Assembly: GCA_013813135.1 (NCBI GenBank)
Contig: JACCSF010000299.1
Coordinates: forward strand, 1-17,498
Source of the DNA: Thermoleophilaceae bacterium
GTDB lineage: Bacteria > Actinomycetota > Thermoleophilia > Solirubrobacterales > Thermoleophilaceae
DNA: 17,498 bases
Direction of reading: 5' to 3'
The first letter of the stretch is position 1. Each line of letters opens with the position of its first letter. A program made the translations under genes and the position numbers. Below the pieces are notes generated by a model that had not been told where the DNA came from, did no database searches, and saw only the letters and a list, made by a program, of their open reading frames with translations. This document shows, piece by piece, positions 8,087-16,044 of this stretch.

Positions 8087-9127
8087 CTAGACGCGACCGG
8101 TTCCCTGCGGATTGGCCCTGACACCGAGGGCATCCAGCGCCAGCCGCGTAGCGACCCGTGCGGCTTTGTTGGCGAGGTCGTGGACCGGCGAGCATTCGGT
8201 GATCACGTAGGCCTCCACGCCCTCGCGAACGAACGCCCGGATCATCTTGATCACCTCTCGCGGTGTGAGCCCGCCCGTCTCCGGAGTGGTGACGCCTGAG
8301 GTATAGGCCTGATCCAGCACGTCGAGGTCTGTGTGCAGGACCACCCCGTCCGTCCCATTCCACGCGATCTCGAGGATGCGCTCGATGGTCTTGTCGATGC
8401 CCCACTCGTCGATGTCCCAGATCGTGATCATCTGGATCCCGGTCCGGTCCACGTACTCGCGCTCCTTGCGCGGGTTGAGCGGCCCGTTTATGCCAACCAG
8501 GGCCAGGTTCGTCGGATCCATGTTCGGCAGCTCGGCCGTGCGGCTCACCGGACAGGCATGGTTCAGCTTCTCCCCGGCCACATCCTCCGCCGTATCCATG
8601 TGCGAGTCCATCTGGATGTAGCCCATCTTTCCGTCGATCAGCTTCGACATCGCGCTGGTCACTGGAATCGGGCAGGAGTCGTCGCCTCCGAAGATGATCG
8701 GGAACGCGCCGGCTTCGTAGATCTCGGTGATGCAGCGCTCGGCTCGGTCGAAGGTCCGGCGGGCGTTCCCCGGGACGATCGCCACGTCGCCGCAATCGGC
8801 CAGCCCGAGCGTGTCGAACAGGTCGACCTGGAACTCCCCGTGGTAGCTGAGGTAGTGCTCGGTTGCCCGGCGGATGGCTCGTGGTCCGTAGCTGGCTCCG
8901 GGCCGGCACGTGTTCGTGCCCTCCCACGGCATCCCCAGCACGGCCGCCTTGACGCCCGCGTCCACCAGCTGGTCCTTCACCGGCGGGATCACCCTGGCGC
9001 CGAGGAAGGTCGAGATGCCGGAGATGAGCGTGTTCGGGAAGTCCTCTTCGCCTTCTCGCCTGCCGTAGGTGTGGTAGTGGTCGAGTACTTCGGTAGGAGC
9101 GCCGATGGTGTGTCCGTCCTGTGTCAT
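8087..9127 (-). CDS. Ureohydrolase (arginase/agmatinase family) paralog A with altered metal site
   Basis: This 346-residue protein belongs to the binuclear-metal ureohydrolases, which hydrolyse guanidino groups to urea and an amine. Motif 2 is DSHMD (Asp174, His176, Asp178), motif 3 is HTDLD (Asp267, Asp269), Glu311 is in ITECSPVHD, and the catalytic-loop His190 is in GEKLNHACPV. Motif 1, normally GGDHS, reads GGDDS, with Asp150 (codon 8680-8678) replacing the first metal-binding His. Five of six ligands therefore remain. It may use a changed metal site, be weakly active, or act as a partner subunit for paralog B. ATG at 9127 was chosen because it overlaps the permease stop as ATGA; the open frame extends to 10408 only as an antisense-like frame within the permease gene. 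The substrate (agmatine, guanidine, guanidinobutyrate or other) cannot be assigned. Confidence 0.9.
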   Translation of the reverse strand: MTQDGHTIGAPTEVLDHYHTYGRREGEEDFPNTLISGISTFLGARVIPPVKDQLVDAGVKAAVLGMPWEGTNTCRPGASYGPRAIRRATEHYLSYHGEFQVDLFDTLGLADCGDVAIVPGNARRTFDRAERCITEIYEAGAFPIIFGGDDSCPIPVTSAMSKLIDGKMGYIQMDSHMDTAEDVAGEKLNHACPVSRTAELPNMDPTNLALVGINGPLNPRKEREYVDRTGIQMITIWDIDEWGIDKTIERILEIAWNGTDGVVLHTDLDVLDQAYTSGVTTPETGGLTPREVIKMIRAFVREGVEAYVITECSPVHDLANKAARVATRLALDALGVRANPQGTGRV

Positions 9128-10767
9128 TCGGGCGGCACGTAGCGGTAGGCGAGCGAGGTGTCCACGCCCTGCGAGCGCTTGTACAGGCGCCAGCCGATGT
9201 AGAACACGATGCCGCTGACGAACGCGCTGATGATCACGACCCGAGAGTCCCGGGATGTGAGTCCCAGCTCGTCGAACGTCAGCGCCACGTAGATCAACGC
9301 GGCGGTGATGGCGGCTCCGAGCGCCCCGGCGGCCACCAGCGCGGGCGTGCCGAGCATCCGGTTCCCCGACTGGGTGGCCGACTTGAATATCTCTCGCGCG
9401 CGCGTGGGGAAGAACGCCGCGGCGAGACAGGTCACGCCCACCACCAGGGCGCTGGTCACCACGCCGCCGATCAGCACCGTCAGCTGTGCGCTCGGCCGGT
9501 AGGCGAACAGGGCGGCGACGCCCAGAGCCACCGCGCTCCACAGCGTGATCGCCTTGACGGGAGTGTGGTAGCGCGGCGAGACCTCGGAGAAGAACTTCGG
9601 CAGCGCGCCGTCGAGGCTCATGCCCATCATGACCCGTGAGGCGTTGATGAAGACGGCGTAGCCGATCCCGAAGCTGCCGACGATGAAGCCGAGCGAGATC
9701 AGGATGATCACCACGTCGCTCGTCGTCAGCATCGACAGGAAGACGCTGAAGTTGGGAACGTACGCGGGGGCTATGCCGCCGTTGATGAACGCCACCGAGT
9801 AGTCGTCCAGGAACCTGCTGCCCGTGATGCTGGTGAGCAGGGCGAACGGGATGGCCATCATCACGATGGCGACGATGAACCCCGGGATGGCGAACGCACC
9901 GAACAGCTTCCGGGCGTTTCCGCCCTGCCTCACCTCGCCCATCAGGCCCTGAGCCGCGTACATGGTGTAGGGCAGCACGCCCGCCATCACGGCGATCCAG
10001 ATCAGCGTGTTGCCTAGGTTGAAGGAGGCGCCGTGGAACCCCGTTTTCGCGGCCGCCTGTTCCACGCCGTTGACGGTGATTCCGTCGGCGGCGTGGAAGG
10101 CGTTGAACTTGGCCGTGAAGTCGGTGCCGAGGTTGGCCAGGAGCAGGCCGTAGATGGTGATCACCGAGATCGCCAGAATCGGAATCAGGACGTACTTCTG
10201 GACCTTCCGGTAGACCGACAGGCCGAAGACCGTCAGGAAGTAGCCGACGATCACGAAGATCACGGAGACCAGGAAGAAGCCGTCCTTCTCCAGCAGGAAG
10301 CTCGACACCCCGTCGAGCCCGAGCGCGTCGGCGATTGGAACCAGGCCCAGTGTGCTCACGCCGTATGCGCCCAGGCTCGGAAAGACGAGCCAGAACATCA
10401 GCTGACAAGCCCAGGGCACGACGAAGCCGATCGCTGGACTGAGGGCGCGCGACTCGTACAGGTAGTCGCCGCCGGCGCGCGGCATGGCGGCGCCGAGTTG
10501 GGCATAGACGTAGTAGACGAGCAGGGAGAAGAGAAAGCCCAGTATCAGCATCACGGGGATGTTGATCCCCGTCGAGACGCCCTGGGGGGCCGGGAACAGG
10601 TACAGGACGCCGTACACGGCGCCGGTCGCGAGGATGCCGAAGGCGGCGGTGTCGGCGATGCTCAGCTCACGCACCAGGCCCGAGGAGGCGCGTGCGAATC
10701 GCGGCTGAGCGTCATCGCGGGGTGGTTCCGCCGAAGCGGCCCCTGCGGGCGGGTCGGAAGTGGCCAT
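9124..10767 (-). CDS. APC-superfamily amino acid/amine permease
   Basis: This 547-residue membrane protein has about twelve hydrophobic segments. The first begins near residue 40 after a charged, cytoplasmic-looking N-terminus. The APC signature follows TM2 as MPRAGGDYLYESRAL (95-109), and a charged loop MYAAQGLMGEVRQGGNARK lies mid-chain. Members exchange or import amino acids, polyamines and related cations; here the neighbours suggest uptake of the ureohydrolase substrate, which is inference. It is the first gene of the leftward operon. The ATG at 10767 has an excellent ribosome site (AGGAGG, 5 nt upstream). Its stop overlaps the start of ureohydrolase A (ATGA), so transport and hydrolysis are probably co-translated. 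Confidence 0.92.
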   Translation of the reverse strand: MATSDPPAGAASAEPPRDDAQPRFARASSGLVRELSIADTAAFGILATGAVYGVLYLFPAPQGVSTGINIPVMLILGFLFSLLVYYVYAQLGAAMPRAGGDYLYESRALSPAIGFVVPWACQLMFWLVFPSLGAYGVSTLGLVPIADALGLDGVSSFLLEKDGFFLVSVIFVIVGYFLTVFGLSVYRKVQKYVLIPILAISVITIYGLLLANLGTDFTAKFNAFHAADGITVNGVEQAAAKTGFHGASFNLGNTLIWIAVMAGVLPYTMYAAQGLMGEVRQGGNARKLFGAFAIPGFIVAIVMMAIPFALLTSITGSRFLDDYSVAFINGGIAPAYVPNFSVFLSMLTTSDVVIILISLGFIVGSFGIGYAVFINASRVMMGMSLDGALPKFFSEVSPRYHTPVKAITLWSAVALGVAALFAYRPSAQLTVLIGGVVTSALVVGVTCLAAAFFPTRAREIFKSATQSGNRMLGTPALVAAGALGAAITAALIYVALTFDELGLTSRDSRVVIISAFVSGIVFYIGWRLYKRSQGVDTSLAYRYVPPE

Positions 10768-10772
10768 ATCCC

Positions 10773-10778
10773 CCTCCT
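10773..10778 (-). promoter_or_regulatory. Strong ribosome binding site of the APC permease
   Basis: AGGAGG on the minus strand, inside a purine run, lies 5 nt before the ATG at 10767 and fixes the start of the leftward operon's first gene. Confidence 0.85.
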
Positions 10779-10978
10779 TTTCCAGTGCCGACGACCGGCA
10801 TAACGGGACCTGCGGCGGATACTCAAGCAGGATTCGTCACCAGATGCAATGGAATCGCCGAATTCTGATAGTGACTCGCAGTGAGCGGCAGTACCTTGAC
10901 TTCTATTGACGAATGATGTTGAGTCCTGGCGCAGTGCGGGACACGGAGTTGTGCGCCCGCGGGCATGCGTTCGCCAGG

Positions 10979-10984
10979 AAGGAG
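10979..10984 (+). promoter_or_regulatory. Ribosome binding site of ureohydrolase B
   Basis: AAGGAG lies 8 nt before the ATG at 10993. It decides the start: the open frame runs upstream to 10906, but that stretch has no ribosome site and no family similarity. Confidence 0.82.
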
Positions 10985-10992
10985 ACTCGCCA

Positions 10993-11967
10993 ATGATGGC
11001 GTCCAGCGGCAAGAAGCAGGCGTTCGGGCCGATGGCTCACGGGATCATCTCGATGCTCGGCGCGCCGCATGTACCCGCGGATCAGATCGGGGGGTCCGAC
11101 GCGCGCCTCGCCTTCCTCGGAGTGCCCTACGACGGTGCCAACGTCTGCATCGGGCGGCCCGGGTCCGCGCTTGGGCCACAGGGCTTGAGGATCGCCTCGC
11201 AGGAGTACTTCAGCTGGTCCTTCGAGTGGGACGTCGACCTGCGTGAGGCCTACGGGCTCGTGGATTGCGGCGATACGCGGATAGTCGTGGGCAATGCCGA
11301 GCGCACGCACCAGAACGTCGAGGCCGACGTCACCAAGATCCTGACCGGTGGCGCGATCCCCATCGCCATCGGAGGGGACCACTCACTGCCGATCCCCTGC
11401 GCGCGAGCCCTCTCGACGTTCCTGGGCGAGGACAAGCGCATGGGCTACCTGGCGATCGACGCCCACATGGATGCCGGCTACAGCGTGGACGGGGAGAAGG
11501 AGACCAACTGCTCGGGCGTAGCGCGCGCCTCCGAGCTCCCCAACGTGCGCCCGGAGAACGTCGCCATCGTGGGCGTGCGGGGCAGCCTCAACCCGCGCGA
11601 GTGGCTCGATCTCATCAGGGAGCGGGGCATCAGCATGTATCCGATGCGCGAGGTCAAGGAGCGCGGCGTCGAGGCGGTGCTCAAGGATGCCCTCGACCGG
11701 GTGTGGGACGGGACCGACGGGGTGTACGTCACCTGGGACACCGACTCCGTAGACGCGGCCTACGCCCCTGGCACGACCGAGCCCGAGCCCGGCGGCCTGA
11801 CCTCGCACGAGATCATCGACGCCGCGCGGATCATTGGCGAGCGCGGCTTCACCGCCCTCGACAACGTGGAGCTCGCGCCCATCTACGATCTCAGCGGCAT
11901 CACCGGCAAGCTGGTCTGGTGCGTCCTCGCGGAGGCTCTCTATGCGAACGCGAAGGCGAGGCTCTGA
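10993..11967 (+). CDS. Ureohydrolase (arginase/agmatinase family) paralog B, full metal ligand set
   Basis: This 324-residue protein has every metal ligand of the family: His130 (GGDHSLPIP), Asp156-His158-Asp160 (DAHMD), Asp249 and Asp251 (WDTDSVDAAYAPGT), and Glu293 in VELAPIYD. It should bind two Mn or Ni ions and release urea from a guanidino substrate. Oddly, the loop that in arginases and guanidinobutyrases carries a conserved His (GEK..HG.P) reads GEKETNCSGV, with Asn172 (codon 11506) in that place. Paralog A keeps that His but has lost the first ligand. The N-terminus (AFGPMAHGIISMLGAP) parallels A's PNTLISGISTFLGA, so the two share ancestry. It is the first gene of the rightward operon; the chaperonin-like gene starts 6 nt after its stop. 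The substrate is unassigned; urea supply to the downstream urease is the evident role. Confidence 0.92.
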   Translation: MMASSGKKQAFGPMAHGIISMLGAPHVPADQIGGSDARLAFLGVPYDGANVCIGRPGSALGPQGLRIASQEYFSWSFEWDVDLREAYGLVDCGDTRIVVGNAERTHQNVEADVTKILTGGAIPIAIGGDHSLPIPCARALSTFLGEDKRMGYLAIDAHMDAGYSVDGEKETNCSGVARASELPNVRPENVAIVGVRGSLNPREWLDLIRERGISMYPMREVKERGVEAVLKDALDRVWDGTDGVYVTWDTDSVDAAYAPGTTEPEPGGLTSHEIIDAARIIGERGFTALDNVELAPIYDLSGITGKLVWCVLAEALYANAKARL

Positions 11968-11973
11968 CGCCTC

Positions 11974-13629
11974 GTGCGCGGCAAGGTGATCGTCCACCAA
12001 GACCGGGCTCGGGGCTCGCTGCTGCGCGGTGTCGATCTCATCACGAACTTGGTCGGGCCCACGCTGGGGCCGCTGGGACGACATGTGGTGCTCCAGCGCT
12101 TCGACGCCCCGCCGCTGGTCACCAACGACGGCGTCACGATCGCCCGCTCGGTCGAGATGCTCCAGGATCCCGTGACCAACCAAGGCGTCCAGCTGCTTCG
12201 GGAGGTTGCGTCCACGGCCGAGGACTTCCTCGGCGACGGCACCACCACGGCGATGCTGCTCGCTCGCGCGATCCTGCACGCCTCCTACCAGCGCGTTGTC
12301 GAGGGCGCCTCCCCTGAGGCGCTGTGCCGAGGCGTCGACGCCGGCGTGGCGGCCGCCGGCGAGTGGATTCGGTCTCAGGCTCGGCCGGCCGACGGCAGGC
12401 GGGACCTCGCTCGTGTCGCCACGATCGCCTCGCGAGACGGGCACATCGGGGAGCTCGTCGCCGATGCCCTTATTCGGGTCGGGGCCGACGGCTTGGTGCG
12501 GATCGAGGACGACCGGGCCTATGGGATCAAGCTCGAATTCCACGAGGGGATGCGCTTCGACAACGGCTTGCTGTCGCCTGGCTTGGCGAGCGATCCGCGG
12601 CTGGGGGAGGCGGTCTTCGAGCAGCCGTACATCCTCGTCGCGGACGAGCGCATCACGCAGGTTCGCCAGCTCGTGCCGGTGCTGTCCGCCATCACGGAGG
12701 AGCGCGCCCCCCTGCTCATCGTCGCCGACGAGGTCTCAGGCGACGCCCTGACGCTGCTCGTTCTGAACGTCACCAAGCGCCGGCTCCCTGCCGTGGCGGT
12801 GAAGGCGCCGGCCTTCGGTCCCGATCGGACGGAGGCGCTGCGCGACATCGCGGTGTTGACCGGTGCCGAGGTCCTCGGGCCGGGGACCGGGAGGGTCGTC
12901 GAATCGGCCGGGCTCGACCAACTCGGCCGCGCGGAACGGGTGATCGCCACGCGCGCCGAGACCACCATCGTCGGGGGACACGGAGAGCCCGCGTCGATAG
13001 CTGCCCGTGCCCGCCAGGCCGAGGCCGGGTTGGCTTACCTGCAGTCCGAGTACGAGCGCGAGAAGCGGCGTCTGCGTCTCGCCAGGCTGGCGGGCGCCGT
13101 GGCGATAATCCGCGTCGGGCTCGATACCCAGGCCGAGCAGCAGGAGACGCGGCATCGCATCCGCGACGCCGTCCAGGCGGGTCGGGCCGCGCTGACCGAC
13201 GGAATCGTGCCCGGTGGTGGGACGACGCTGCTCAGAGCGGCGGTCGCGATCCAGAACGGGCACGATGACGAGGAGGCGAGCGGGCGCGCCGTCGTTCGTG
13301 CGGCGCTCGAAGCCCCCCTTCGCCAGCTCGCCGCCAATGCGGGTATCGATCCCTCGCTGGCCGTCACGCGCGTTCGCAGCATGCCCCCTGATCACGGCCT
13401 CGACATCGAGACCGACCGGCAGGTCGACCTCGTATCGGCGGGCATCTTCGACCCGGCCAAGATCGTCCGCTCCACGCTCGAGATCGCCGCCTCGGTCGCC
13501 CGAGCGTGCCTGCGAGCGGACGTGATCATCGCCAACCAGCCGTCCCCGCGCCAGCGGCGGCGAGGCCACGGTCACAGCCACGACCACCACAACAACAGCG
13601 CTACCGAGGAGGCCGCGGCCGTCGGATAG
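11974..13629 (+). CDS. Divergent GroEL/Cpn60-like chaperonin with histidine-rich C-terminal tail
   Basis: This 551-residue protein aligns with GroEL end to end: LLRGVD..TNLVGPTLGPLGRHVVL (17-40), TNDGVTIA (50-57), the ATPase motif GDGTTTA (87-93), KAPAFGPDR (277-285), the GroEL Asp398 equivalent in HRIRDAV (Asp398) and IFDPAKIVRS (491-500). Nucleotide-binding residues are kept, so it is probably an ATPase. It departs from GroEL in the apical site, where GYLSPYF becomes GLLSPGL (198-204), and at the C-terminus, where the GGM repeats are replaced by RRRGHGHSHDHH, with five His in residues 532-539. Similar His-rich tails bind nickel or other metals in UreE, HypB, H. pylori HspA and mycobacterial GroEL1. 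No GroES is present. The start is GTG at 11974, 6 nt after ureohydrolase B; fused ureAB follows 10 nt after its stop. It is probably a dedicated chaperonin or metal-delivery factor. Confidence 0.92.
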   Translation: MRGKVIVHQDRARGSLLRGVDLITNLVGPTLGPLGRHVVLQRFDAPPLVTNDGVTIARSVEMLQDPVTNQGVQLLREVASTAEDFLGDGTTTAMLLARAILHASYQRVVEGASPEALCRGVDAGVAAAGEWIRSQARPADGRRDLARVATIASRDGHIGELVADALIRVGADGLVRIEDDRAYGIKLEFHEGMRFDNGLLSPGLASDPRLGEAVFEQPYILVADERITQVRQLVPVLSAITEERAPLLIVADEVSGDALTLLVLNVTKRRLPAVAVKAPAFGPDRTEALRDIAVLTGAEVLGPGTGRVVESAGLDQLGRAERVIATRAETTIVGGHGEPASIAARARQAEAGLAYLQSEYEREKRRLRLARLAGAVAIIRVGLDTQAEQQETRHRIRDAVQAGRAALTDGIVPGGGTTLLRAAVAIQNGHDDEEASGRAVVRAALEAPLRQLAANAGIDPSLAVTRVRSMPPDHGLDIETDRQVDLVSAGIFDPAKIVRSTLEIAASVARACLRADVIIANQPSPRQRRRGHGHSHDHHNNSATEEAAAVG

Positions 13630-13639
13630 GTGAGCTCCC

Positions 13640-14332
13640 ATGCATCTAAGCCCAAAGGAGTCCGACCGCCTGCTGCTCTTCCTCGCTGCGGAGCTCGCGC
13701 GGCGCCGGCGCGCGGATGGCGTTCGCCTGAACTATCCCGAGGCGCGCGCGATCATCGCCGACGAGATCTGCGAGGGAGCGCGCCGCGGGCAGAGCGTGGC
13801 CGCGCTAATGGATCTGGGCGGCCGGATCCTGACCACCGATGACGTGATGGCGGGCGTCGCTGAGTTGATCGACGTCCTGCAGGTCGAGCCGATGTTCGAG
13901 GACGGTCAGAAGCTCGTGACGGTTCACCAGCCGATCCGTCCCGGCAGCGAGCCCGTCGACGGCGTGGTGCCGGGCGAGGTCCGCGCGGCGGAGGGCGAGA
14001 TCGAGCTGAACGCGGGCCGGCGGCAGCTGACCCTGGTGGTCCGCAACACGGGGGGCCGTCCGGTGCAGATCGGCTCTCACTTCCATTTCTTCGAGGTCAA
14101 CGACGCGCTGGATTTCGACCGGGCCGCCGCGTTCGGCATGCGTCTCGACGTGCCGGCTGGAACCGCGGTGCGGTTCGAGCCGGGTGACGAGCGGGAGGTC
14201 GACCTGGTCGAGCTGGGCGGCAACCGCTCCGTCTACGGACTGAACCGGCTCACCGAGGGGGAGACCGGCGAGGCCGAGCGGGCGGCGGCGTTGAAGCGCG
14301 CCAGGGAGGCCGGCTTCGCCGGCGCAGGCTGA
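13640..14332 (+). CDS. ureAB: Urease gamma-beta fusion subunit (UreAB)
   Basis: This 230-residue protein joins the gamma subunit (residues 1-100; starts MHLSPKESDRLLLF, ends DGQKLVTVHQPI) to the beta subunit (about 105-230; VQIGSHFHFFEVN at 142-154, FEPGDEREVDLVELGG at 179-194). The two subunits are separate in Klebsiella but fused in Helicobacter UreA and some actinobacteria. The protein forms the structural frame of the urease trimer around UreC and has no metal ligands. ATG at 13640 is preceded by AGGTGA (13628-13633), which overlaps the chaperonin stop codon. ureC begins 2 nt after the stop. A GTG at 13630 is out of frame and was not used. Confidence 0.96.
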   Translation: MHLSPKESDRLLLFLAAELARRRRADGVRLNYPEARAIIADEICEGARRGQSVAALMDLGGRILTTDDVMAGVAELIDVLQVEPMFEDGQKLVTVHQPIRPGSEPVDGVVPGEVRAAEGEIELNAGRRQLTLVVRNTGGRPVQIGSHFHFFEVNDALDFDRAAAFGMRLDVPAGTAVRFEPGDEREVDLVELGGNRSVYGLNRLTEGETGEAERAAALKRAREAGFAGAG

Positions 14333-14334
14333 CG

Positions 14335-16044
14335 ATGCGTGTCACGCGCGCGGAGTACTGCGAGTTGTTCGGTCCCACCGTCGGGGACAGGGTGCGGCTG
14401 GGTGACACGGACCTGTGGGCCGAGGTGGAGCAGGACCTTGTCGTGTACGGGGACGAGTGCGTCTTCGGTGGGGGCAAGACGCTGCGCGACGGCCTCGGCA
14501 CGAACGGATCGGTGACGGCGGCCGCCGGGGCGCCCGACTTCGTGATCACGGGGGCGCTGATCGTCGACGCCTTGGTGGGGATCGTCAAGGCCGACATCGG
14601 GATCAAGGACGGGCGCATCGCCGCGATCGGCAAGGCGGGCAACCCGGACGTCATGGATGGTGTGCATCCGCAGCTCGTTGTCGGCGCGAACACCGACGTG
14701 CGCAGCGCCGAGGGCATGATCGTGACGGCGGGCGGGATCGACGTGCACGTCCACTTCGACAGCGCCGGCCTCTGCGAGGAGGCGATCTCCGCGGGCATCA
14801 CGACGCTGATCGGCGGCGGGCTGGGGCCCGTCACCGTCGGCATCTGCTCCTCGGGCACCACCAACCTGACCCGCATGCTGCAAGCAGCCGAGGACTACCC
14901 GCTCAACTTCGGCTTCCTGGGCAAGGGGTCGGCCTCAACGGTCGAGCCGTTGCTCGAGCAGATCCGGGCGGGCGCGATCGGGCTCAAGATCCACGAGGAC
15001 TGGGGTGCGATGCCCGCCGTGATCCACGCGTCGCTCGACGCCGCCGACGAGCTCGACGTCCAGTTGCAGATCCACACCGACACGCTCAACGAGTCGGGCT
15101 TCTTCGAGCGCACGCTCGAGGCGATCGGGGGGCGGACGATCCACACCTACCACTCGGAGGGAGCGGGCGGCGGTCACGCCCCGGACATCATCCGGGTGAG
15201 CGGCGAGGCGAACTGCCTGCCGTCCTCGACCAACCCCACCAACCCGTACACGCTCAACACCTTCGACGAGCATCTGGACATGGTGATGGTCTGCCATCAC
15301 CTCAGCCCGAGGATCCCGGAGGACGTGGCGTTCGCGGAGTCGCGCATCCGGCGCGAGACGATCGCGGCCGAGGACGTGCTGCACGACATCGGGGCGATCA
15401 GCGTGATCGGCTCGGACTCCCAGGGCATGGGGCGCATCGGCGAGACGATCGCGCGCACCTGGCAGGTCGCCGCGCACATGAAGGGGGAACGCGGCTCGCT
15501 GTCCGAGGACAACGGCAGCGGCAACGACAATCACCGCATCAAGCGCTACGTGGCCAAGTACACGATCAACGCGGCGAAGATCTTCGGGATCGACCAGCAG
15601 ATCGGCTCGCTGGAGCCCGGCAAGCTCGCCGACATCGTGCTCTGGGACCCGCGCTTCTTCGGCATCAAGCCCGAAGTCGTGTTCAAGGGCGGATTCCCCG
15701 CGTGGTCGGTGATGGGCGAGTCGAACGCGTCGCTGATGACCTGCGAGCCGCTTCGCTACCGCCCCCAGTGGGGCGCCAACGGTCCCGCGCGGCACGCCAC
15801 CTCGCTGACCTTCATGGCACAGGCCGCCATCGACGCCGGCGTGCCCGACCGGATCGGCCTGAGGAAGGGGACTGCGGCGCCGGTTGGCACGCGTGACCTC
15901 AGCAAGCGCGACCTCCTGCTGAACGACGCCCTCCCGGATATCCGAGTGGATTCGGAGACCTACCGGGTCGAGGTCGACGGCGAGCTCTGCACCTGCGAGC
16001 CGATGACACGGGTGCCGCTCGGGCAGCTGTACGTCCTCAAATGA
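14335..16044 (+). CDS. ureC: Urease alpha subunit (UreC), nickel catalytic subunit
   Basis: This 569-residue protein hydrolyses urea to ammonia and carbamate. All active-site residues are visible: His138 and His140 (GGIDVHVHF), carbamylated Lys218 and His220 (GLKIHEDWG), His247 (QIHTDTLNESG), His273 (TYHSEGAGGGHAPD), flap Cys320-His321 (MVCHHLSP) and Asp361 (GSDSQGMGR). Compared with Klebsiella UreC the offset shifts by 3 residues between the first His pair and Lys218. The usual HFICPQQ reads HFDSAGL and the GTGPATGTNATTCTPG stretch is shortened (GLGPVTVGICSSGTTN), so this is a divergent clade that keeps the nickel site. Length matches the family. The start ATG lies 2 nt after ureAB, and the stop overlaps ureG as ATGA. 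Confidence 0.97.
   Translation: MRVTRAEYCELFGPTVGDRVRLGDTDLWAEVEQDLVVYGDECVFGGGKTLRDGLGTNGSVTAAAGAPDFVITGALIVDALVGIVKADIGIKDGRIAAIGKAGNPDVMDGVHPQLVVGANTDVRSAEGMIVTAGGIDVHVHFDSAGLCEEAISAGITTLIGGGLGPVTVGICSSGTTNLTRMLQAAEDYPLNFGFLGKGSASTVEPLLEQIRAGAIGLKIHEDWGAMPAVIHASLDAADELDVQLQIHTDTLNESGFFERTLEAIGGRTIHTYHSEGAGGGHAPDIIRVSGEANCLPSSTNPTNPYTLNTFDEHLDMVMVCHHLSPRIPEDVAFAESRIRRETIAAEDVLHDIGAISVIGSDSQGMGRIGETIARTWQVAAHMKGERGSLSEDNGSGNDNHRIKRYVAKYTINAAKIFGIDQQIGSLEPGKLADIVLWDPRFFGIKPEVVFKGGFPAWSVMGESNASLMTCEPLRYRPQWGANGPARHATSLTFMAQAAIDAGVPDRIGLRKGTAAPVGTRDLSKRDLLLNDALPDIRVDSETYRVEVDGELCTCEPMTRVPLGQLYVLK

Larger units (their letters stand above)
10768..10992. promoter_or_regulatory. Divergent promoter/operator region between the two operons
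   Basis: This 225-bp non-coding region must hold promoters for both arms. Its middle (about 10815-10920) is visibly richer in A/T than the flanking genes. TTGAC occurs at 10896 and 10906, exactly 10 bp apart, with TTGAG at 10919; these in-phase direct repeats could be an activator or Lrp-like operator, and the first (TTGACT) could be a -35. GATTC/GAATC arms (10833-10837 and 10854-10858) form a weak inverted repeat around a 16-bp spacer. No convincing -10 hexamer was found on either strand, so promoter positions remain open. Confidence 0.5.

Noticed and set aside
9128..10408. Upstream extension of the ureohydrolase A frame
   Set aside because: The open frame lies within the permease gene on the same strand in another phase, a high-GC artefact. 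The ATG at 9127 fits family length and the ATGA coupling.
10906..10992. Upstream extension of the ureohydrolase B frame
   Set aside because: It begins at a TTG without a ribosome site and covers the likely promoter repeats. AAGGAG at 10979-10984 supports the ATG at 10993.
11265..12317. Long overlapping frames opposite or inside the ureohydrolase, chaperonin and urease genes
   Set aside because: They are rich in Arg, Pro, Gly and Ala with no family motifs, as expected from shadow frames of high-GC coding sequence.
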